64,000 bases of DNA from Phoenix dactylifera (Eukaryota; Streptophyta; Magnoliopsida; Arecales; Arecaceae), in contig NW_024067680.1 in assembly GCF_009389715.1 (NCBI RefSeq), positions 1,116,001-1,180,000 of the forward strand, given 5' to 3'. Position 1 is the first letter of the stretch. The number at the start of each line of letters is the position of its first letter. Positions 57,501-64,000 of this stretch are shown here, in pieces. The translations under genes and the position numbers were made by a program. The notes beneath the pieces were generated by a model, which saw only the letters and a program-made list of their open reading frames with translations, was not told the origin of the DNA and did not search any database.

Positions 57501-60500
57501 TGTTTGGTTTGCAGGAAGGATTTTAACTCACTGAAATTTTTTTTTTTTGAGAAGCTGATGCTTAGATATATGGTACCTAAAAAAGTAATTTTTGCATATT
57601 TGGTTGACAATGAGAAAGTGATATAAGAAACACACTCTCCAGGGCGACTTATATTTGGTTGAGCATCTGGTTTCCTGAGAAATTATATAAAATACCTATT
57701 ATACCCTTAATAGCTATTTTTTAAATATTTTTAGATCTAAAAATATTTTTAAATATTTAAAAATAGCTATCAAAAATATTTATTGGGTTGAGTTTCTAGA
57801 GTTCTAACAATTTTTAATAGTTAGACAACTTTTTTATATCGTGGCCATTCTTTCATAGTATATTTTTAGTAGTTTAAGATTAACTATTGAAAAAAGCTAT
57901 TAAGAAGATCATGAAATATGGCTTAAGGGCATTTTTGAAAAAATAAAAATTACTACAATTTCCATCCCGTGGGAAAGTGGCTTTCCCATGTCCTATATGG
58001 ATTTTTCTTTCCCATAAAATGTGGAAAAGTTATTCCCATAGAAAAGTTACCTTCTGTTCTCTCTCCTTTGAAAGCTCCAAACAAATATGAGATATTTTTC
58101 TATTTTCCTGATGACCACACTTTCCCCCCAACTTTTCCCGCGAACCAAACAAGTCTTGAATGGTATGTGACTCCAACAATTTGCTTTTCATATCTTAAAA
58201 AAGAAGTAATAAAAAAATCCAAGTGACATAAGAACTTTCATGATGACCATCAAAACCATCTTTTGACCTTCTTTTGATGAATATTTGCCCAAAGAGTATC
58301 CACAAATAGAACAAGAATGGAAACATCCTCTTTAATATCATTAAATAAATCTGACATAAAGTACCTGTATTTGTTGAAAATTCTTATGTAGCTCTATATT
58401 AATTCTCTCATTATCAAGCTTGGATATTGCTAGACTCTTTAGATTGATCAATTTCTTCCTTGCCAACCAACCACGGATACCTGCAAAAGAAAGGAGACAG
58501 AAATTTGAGAAAAACTATTAACCACAATTATTTATGAACTGTCCTTACTAAAATTATACTGCTAAACTGCAAGGCAGTAATATGCTTCTGCAGGTCTTCA
58601 ACTGTTTCCTGACAATCTGCCACTTCACATTGTTTTTTTGTATGGAAACAACAGTCCAGCAGAATGTCTCACTATTTCACTTCAAACAACTACTACACGG
58701 ACCATAATTCTTAGATGGAATGGTAAACTTCATGTTAGAAATTATAGACAATTGTTTAAAGTGAGATAAATAAGTTCCCTGGTATAACCTAGAATATTCT
58801 CTGAATAAAAAAGCATCCAATGGATTTCATATGATAACAAAACTGTAAATTGAGGGAAATTTTATATTGGTGGAGAAAATATACAATTATCCCACCTTTC
58901 TCCTCTCAAAAAGGAGAGAACAAGCCAAAGTAAAGAAATTAGCTGAGTAAGAAAATTATACAAGTCATATAAGTTTGTCAGAACTCAGAAGTATGTAAAA
59001 TATCAAAATGTGAATCATATGGAGTAAATAAAAAAATGAAGCTATTTGATGGACAATGAGTTAGAAGGTTCTAAATCTATCCCAAACTTTGACAAGAAAA
59101 CTATATTTTGTTTTGCATTAGAAACTTTTATATGAAAATTACTCACAAACAAAACAAGGAATCAACAATAAAAGTTGATATTCAATGACTCAGAATCCTC
59201 ATGGTTTTCAGTTGATATGTTTTTGATATTCTATTATCTTCCAAACCTGAAGCAACTATTGTTCATGTTTAACTTCAATGTTTGGACAAAGAAATTAGGG
59301 AAAAGAACTTCGTTAAGTATGCTAGAGAATTTATAAATATCAAAAACATTTTTTTCCAAACTTTATGAACACAGCCTTTGAATGAAAGCTAACTGGGAAT
59401 CCCTTTTAAACAATGGAAGGCATATCAATCTGCCTAATTCAAACAGCCATTCTTGAACTTGATTAACAACATAAACGAAGTAAATTAGTAAAAACAAGTC
59501 ATTGAGTATCACTAATATGCGATTGTAGGATTACATGATTGAAGTGCAATCACTCCTCTCTTGAGCTCCTGAAAATTATGGCGAGATATAAGACCACGAT
59601 AACGTCTCTGAATCCAGAGGATTGCTTGCATCGTACGGTTTCTAATATCTTCTAGAGAAGCTATCTGCAAATCATCAAACAAATACATAAGATGACAATG
59701 TTGCAGGGTCCCATGCCCTGCCCTCTATGATAAATGGGTGGGTCAATTTTAAGACCTACAGAAAGATGTAGATTCAAAAAGAAATCAACCTATAGAATGA
59801 ATCCAAATTCAATGCTTTGGTAATGAAGGATCTATGCAATGCTAAATTGTTATTATTGATGGTTGTTGTATTGTTGTCAACAAAGAAAAACTAACTGAAC
59901 TTCTGACTGTAACACTTGTTCTTTAACTCCATGATTTAAATTCTTAATTTATGAATTCAATTCAATGGAACAACAAACAATTTTTTTTAAAGTACATCTT
60001 TCTGGCATTTATCATTAGATCATGCGTAACCTACTTAATGATGAAACAAGCACTCGGTGGTTAACTAAATGTAAATGGCTATAAATAAGTTTGGCTTTTA
60101 TTAACATTTTCAAAAATGGAGAAACAATTCCATTTTCCTTGCCGTATAACTGCGAACAATAATATATAATAGTCCTTCAGTTTCATTTCTTAGAATTTCA
60201 CCATACACCATATATCGTTATAGTTTTTGTTATTACACTAGTGAGCTTTATAACTCCAGTAGAAACTCATGTAAACCTGAAATACTGAATATATGCCTAA
60301 GTTGACATTCAATAAGATTAGGTAATAAATATGGTTTATTGCTAGTTGAATAAGTAAATGAATGACAATCTAGTTTGTATTTTTATTTGCTCAAGACTAT
60401 TACAACCAATGTTTGCCGAACCAATACTAGAAGTCAAACCAGCCGGCAACCAATTCAGTCCATGCTGGGCATACCCAAACAGGGAGAGGGATGGGGAGAC

Positions 60501-62961
60501 AGAGAAGCAGAGAGAGGAAGAGAGAGGGAGATAGAGAGAGGGACAAAGGGAGAGAGAGGGGGAGAGAGAGGAAGAGAGGTGAAGAGGCTTACTTGTCGTC
60601 GGTCAGCATCATCAGCATCAAAGAGGAGCCCTACAAGCAATCGAGTGAACGAGATGGGCGACCAGGAGAGCAGGATGGGCGACCGAGCAAGTGGGACGGG
60701 TGATCGGGCAAGCGATGCGAGCGACGGAGCTTCGAAGCTCCAATCATGGTGTAAGGGGGGGGGGAGAGAGAGGACCTCAAAGGGCATCGAGGGGGTGGGA
60801 GGAGGCTCGAGAGGTTTTGAAGGGGTTGAACCGACCCGACCACCTAAACCATTCCAATTCTTGACTGGTTTGGGTCGGTTCAGCCTTCCTTGATTATAAT
60901 TTTACAAACAATTTGGGTTAAAAAATATTTCATTTTTTTCAAGGTACCTATAGAAACAAGTAGCTATTACAAGTCATTTTAGAAAGGCAGAGTCCAGAAT
61001 TTTATCAAAATCATCTATGACCAGATTTTTTATTCTAGAGGACCATGTTATCATTTGCCGAAGCAGCATAGATAAGCATTGCAATTCTACCTTTTTTTGA
61101 CAAAAAGGAAGGGAGACCCCATTTACAATATGGGTCTGTTTGGAGCCCTATAGATGGAGTTGTGCTGCAGCTCAAGCTACAATGCAACTTAAGTTGGTTG
61201 TAGCTCCATCTTAGATGGAGATGAGGAGAGTGGTGGAGGGAGGAAGGAGAGGATGAGATGGAGAAGCAGAAGAGGAGAGATGGGGGGAAGGATGGGGTGA
61301 GGAAGGAGAGGCTAGGGGGAGACAATCCAGAGGAATCTTGGTTTCGAACATTGGCAAGGAGGGTGCATGGGCGTCAAGGATGGTAGGGGGAGCGCTAGAT
61401 CATAAGGGAGGTCAAGGATCAAAGTCTAGAAAGGTGTGGATGAGGGAGGTCGGGTAAGGCATGATCGAGGGAGGTCAGGTGATGTGTGGCGGGTCACGGC
61501 TGGGAGATCTGGCAAGATGTAAGAGAGAGAGGTCAAGGGGAGGTTATGCAAGGCATGGCTAGGGAGATCGGTAAGATGCGGGCGAGAGAGATCAAGTGTA
61601 GGTCCAGCAAGTGTAACAGAGAAAATTTGGCAAGACATGGGCGAGAGAGGTCAAGAGGAATTTTGACAAGGCATGGCTGGAGGCATACGGTGAGACATGG
61701 GCTAGAGAAGGTTGAGAGAAGGCCCAGCAGGGCATAAACGAGGGAGATCCAACGAGGCAACAGTCAGAGAAGCCTAGGGGAGTCAAGCGGGGAATGACTA
61801 GCGAGATTCGATAGGAGGAGAGGTCGGGATAGGGAACCAAAGAGGAAAAAAATGATGACATGGAATGGGATGCTAAGACTTTGATTGAGATGGAATAAGG
61901 AGAAAATCCTTTTCTTTATTAAGATACCAACTTGAGCAGCTACAACTCGTCCATGGCCATTTTGGCTGTGGATCAACCTAATGCAAGATAGCCCTAAGTT
62001 GCAGCCTAGTGATCAACTCAATTTGTTGTGCAATTTGAGTTGCAAACATCCAAACAAGTGGACTATCCCACACTAGCAACTTGAGCTGCATGTGGCTCTA
62101 CTTACAGGACTCCAAAGAGCTCCTATAATTACCCAAGTCCAAAGTTTTGGGGATGCACGATCTAGGAATTGAACGCAAAACCTTTGGTTACTGAATAAAG
62201 GGGTGCAACAACTAGGACAAGCCCCACTTCCACATTATTTATTTCAATATTATAACTACTAAGTGGATAAATTACTAAGCGGACCTTTGCAGGCAAACAA
62301 AATAAATATTGTATCTGTGTACCCATGATAATGTCACCCATAGACTAAATCCAAATCCAAGTTCATGGTGAAAACTTTGCAGAAGTTGTCATGTATTTAA
62401 AAGATTTTTCAAGGAATTTCCCACAAAAGATCCATCACTTAATAAGGAAACCTAATTCGTAGCTCACATGTATGGTCGCCCATGGAAAAAGAAACAAATA
62501 ATAAAGATGAATAAAACTGAATTACCTGTCCTGCACGGAAAAATAACTTCGTGTAACCAACTTGATACATTTCAGGTAGGATATTGAACTGTTGAAGAAT
62601 GGCAACTGAAACACCGAGTGGATCCTGAAACTGAACATCCTCCAAGAGAAGAAAGCCATACCTTAAGGGACAATTATAAAGGCATCTCACAATCACAACC
62701 TATAATATAAATGAGTCATGAAGGAATCAAATATAATACAGATGATATTGACTACCTTTCCGCAAATTGTTGATGTGTCATCCGACTTGGATAACCTGAC
62801 CTTGAAATCCTGACTACCTCCAAAACCCCACAGCATCTGAGCTGTTGTAAGACGAGATCATTCTCATATATGCCAGGAAGCTGCTTATTGTTTGGTTTAA
62901 TGCATCGAATGAAGTGAGGAGTGGTGCGTTCTAACCGCTGCATCAGTTTGAATAATTGACC
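51508..62961 (-). CDS. Class VIII unconventional myosin, C-terminal half (5' end beyond window)
   Basis: Six exons join in phase: 62961-62756, 62661-62526, 59664-59535, 58480-58365, 52526-52344 and 51957-51508 (stop). They encode about 406 residues. Exon 1 is motor (LMQRLERTTPHFIRCIKPNN, GVLEVVRISRSGYPSRMTHQ). Exon 2 ends the converter (ILPEMYQVGYTKLFFRAGQ). Exons 3 and 4 hold two IQ motifs, IQRRYRGLISR and LQSCIRGWLAR, the second spanning a splice junction; these bind calmodulin. Exon 5 is coiled coil (KMKSMEEMWQNQITSLQ), and exon 6 is the basic tail (MSLAAAKKS ... WLGCGRK). The motor and tail words are those of plant class VIII myosins of the ATM2 kind, linked to plasma membrane, plasmodesmata and endocytosis. 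The tail has fewer IQ motifs than I recall for ATM2. Introns are up to 5.8 kb and full of mobile elements. Confidence 0.92.
53400..56323. other. Large myosin intron, left part
   Basis: No exon is recognised. A run of 10-bp imperfect repeats (TTGGCTGAAA, CCGACTGAAA, CTGACGGAAA) lies at 53619-53662. 55650-56200 is less AT-rich, with long interrupted frames that resemble an old retroelement on composition only. Confidence 0.45.
56324..56749 (-). mobile_element. TRIM element in a myosin intron
   Basis: Two direct repeats, 56324-56460 and 56625-56749, start TGTAACAAC; the first ends GGTCCTCACA and the second is cut short. Between them, 164 bases start with the complement of a purine tract (TACTCCTCCCATTT) and end with GCTCCGATACCA (56611-56622), the complement of a methionine-tRNA primer-binding site. 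This gives minus-strand orientation and a total of about 426 bp without coding capacity, which fits a terminal-repeat retrotransposon in miniature. It is the same family as 31135-31874. Confidence 0.82.
57495..58158. mobile_element. Tourist-like MITE in a myosin intron, diverged copy
   Basis: The ends are CGAACTTGTTTGGTTTGCAG and, inverted, AAGACTTGTTTGGTTCGCGG. The inner words 'tttcccataaaatgtggaaaag' and 'ctctcctttgaaagctcc' match the MITE at 16995-17478. A long AT-rich palindrome (about 57709-57770, AATAGCTATTTTTT ... AAAAATAGCTAT) sits inside. It ends about 200 bases downstream of a splice site. Confidence 0.7.
60370..60900. repeat. Repeat fragment with purine tract in a myosin intron
   Basis: A GAGAGAGG-type purine run (60480-60580) is followed by imperfect 'gcgaccgagcaag' repeats (60650-60730) and a G-run (60755-60764). 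It ends with 'gaaccgacccgacc...ggtttgggtcggttc', inverted GGTCGGTT words. The long frames here are artefacts of composition. The element type is unclear. Confidence 0.5.
61132..62123. mobile_element. 992-bp inverted-repeat element in a myosin intron
   Basis: The left end GGGTCTGTTTGGAGCCCTAT and the reverse complement of the right end, GGAGCTCTTTGGAGTCCTGT, are inverted repeats. The trinucleotide TAT flanks both sides (61129-61131 and 62124-62126). The centre is a minisatellite. No transposase. A 3-bp duplication hints at PIF/Harbinger, but the assignment is tentative. Confidence 0.62.
61440..61770. repeat. Minisatellite, period about 60 bp
   Basis: The phrase 'gcgagagaggtcaag', with variants, recurs at about 61531, 61590, 61649 and 61710, alternating with 'ggcaaggcatggctaggg'. 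Units are diverged. It lies wholly inside the 61132-62123 element. Confidence 0.75.
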
Positions 62962-63013
62962 CTAAAAGCATATAAAGGATTTTACAAGTAAGATAAATTA
63001 GGAACTCCACAAT

Positions 63014-63097
63014 AGATTTTCCAAGAACATATTAAAATGCCCAAAATTTCCAAAGAGATTTTCCAAGAACATATTAAAATGCCCAAAATTTCCACTT
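63014..63097. repeat. 42-bp tandem duplication in a myosin intron
   Basis: The segment starting AGATTTTCCAAGAACATATT is present twice in a row (63014 and 63056), with almost no differences, so the duplication is recent. Confidence 0.9.
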
Positions 63098-64000
63098 TTA
63101 GCTAACATAATGTTGTAACTTTAAGTAAAATGGTTGAAATTTTGCAGGCAGGTACTAATGGATGAGTCTAGCAAGAAACAAGAAACATGAATAGTTTCCT
63201 TCATAATGGTTTGATTAAGTTTTAAATTTTACAATCCATCTTGATAAGAACATTGTCCAGGTTGTTTCAAGATCTGACAGACAGAAAGGTCAAAACTAAG
63301 TGCATCTTGAATCTAACCTAGCCTGAATAACAGAATTTTACTGGAGAACACATCCCAACAAGATTCATTGTGTCATTACAATATGTCTTAGCAGTAACAA
63401 CATATGTTCCTTCATTAATCTATCATCATAATAGTATTTTTCCTGACCTTCTGAAATACGGTTTCTAAGTGTACAGCTTTATTCAAATTCCATTACATAT
63501 ACAGGCATGCACAACAAGAATTTTTTCAACAAAACCATAACTCTAATCGTCCACCCTTGTCCCAACTATGCAGTGATACTGCTAAGAGACATCCAAACCC
63601 AAAAAATGTTGCTTACAAAACATGCATATAACATTTCATCACAAATCAACTAAAATGATATGCTCACAAGCTGCAAAGTGCAGACAGTACTATATACTTT
63701 AAAGTCTAAAATGATGTTTAGTTTTTTTTTTTTCTTTGACTTGTATGTCTTCTTTTTTTAACCGCTTTTCCAGTCTCTTCCATATTTGGATTTTCAATTA
63801 TTTTCTTATAATTTTTCATTCAAAGATGCTAGCATCAAAATTTTTCCAATCAGTTCGAGAAAAGAACCAAGTCTTCAAAGTTCAAACCTTGCTCACAGTA
63901 GTTAACACACAAAATGGTCACCTGAAATGTTAAAAAGTGAAGTCCATTCAAGTCAGGGTACCAGGCAGCATATCATGACGCACTAGCAATTGGCATAAGT
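63098..64000 (-). other. Part of the next upstream myosin intron
   Basis: I searched this stretch on the minus strand for the motor exon that should precede the GQLFKLMQ exon and found none, so the intron is longer than 1 kb and the gene continues past the window. Confidence 0.6.

Noticed and set aside
63840-63985. Minus-strand frame near the window end as the preceding myosin exon
   Set aside because: The translation (words YPDLNGLHF and FCVNYCEQ-like) does not fit class VIII motor sequence and is bounded by stops.

Overview
This is a nuclear plant chromosome window. It has intron-rich genes with GT-AG introns, plant-specific families (a P-class PPR protein, an F-box/LRR/FBD protein, an AP2/ERF factor, a class VIII myosin), a plant TFIIIA gene with its 5S-rRNA-mimic exon, and about half its length in transposable elements. 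The style of the LTR elements, MITEs and SINE suggests a commelinid monocot, most likely a palm. The species is an inference; the plant assignment is secure.

Layout. 1-8108 is retroelement territory. It holds remnants of one element (1-1280) and a deleted LTR retrotransposon on the minus strand: 5' LTR 5938-8108, primer-binding site, broken gag, purine tract, and a truncated 3' LTR 1281-3700. Two hAT-type elements are inserted in it (1996-2932 and 4209-4680). 8109-8460 carries three strong hairpins. 8999-14167 (+) is TFIIIA with nine zinc fingers; its second coding intron holds a 187-nt cassette exon (11025-11211) that resembles 5S rRNA and brings an immediate stop codon. 14168-26292 has no gene but holds a Tourist-like MITE and three hAT-type elements within 2.4 kb (18625-21040), each flanked by an 8-bp target duplication (two exact, one 6/8). 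26293-28018 (-) is an F-box/LRR/FBD gene. 29800-38000 is repeat-rich: a gypsy-like GC-rich block with 83-bp repeats, a TRIM array of four LTRs, a solo LTR, a hAT-like element, a tRNA-derived SINE and a LINE tail.

39027-39425 (-) encodes mitochondrial ribosomal protein mL54, and 43005-44624 (-) a PPR protein likely sent to an organelle. 46618-47094 (-) is a small AP2/ERF gene lying between long inverted repeats (about 46276-46500 and 47500-47708), as in gene-capturing DNA transposons. 48300-51120 (+) is a decayed copia element. 51508-62961 (-) is the 3' half of a class VIII myosin gene whose 5' end lies beyond 64000; its large introns contain a TRIM, MITEs and a minisatellite.

The genes do not form an operon or a shared pathway. 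The most informative points are the TFIIIA/P5SM splice switch, the ERF gene inside inverted repeats, the hAT cluster with readable target duplications, and the TRIM array whose LTRs are separated by identical 10-bp spacers.
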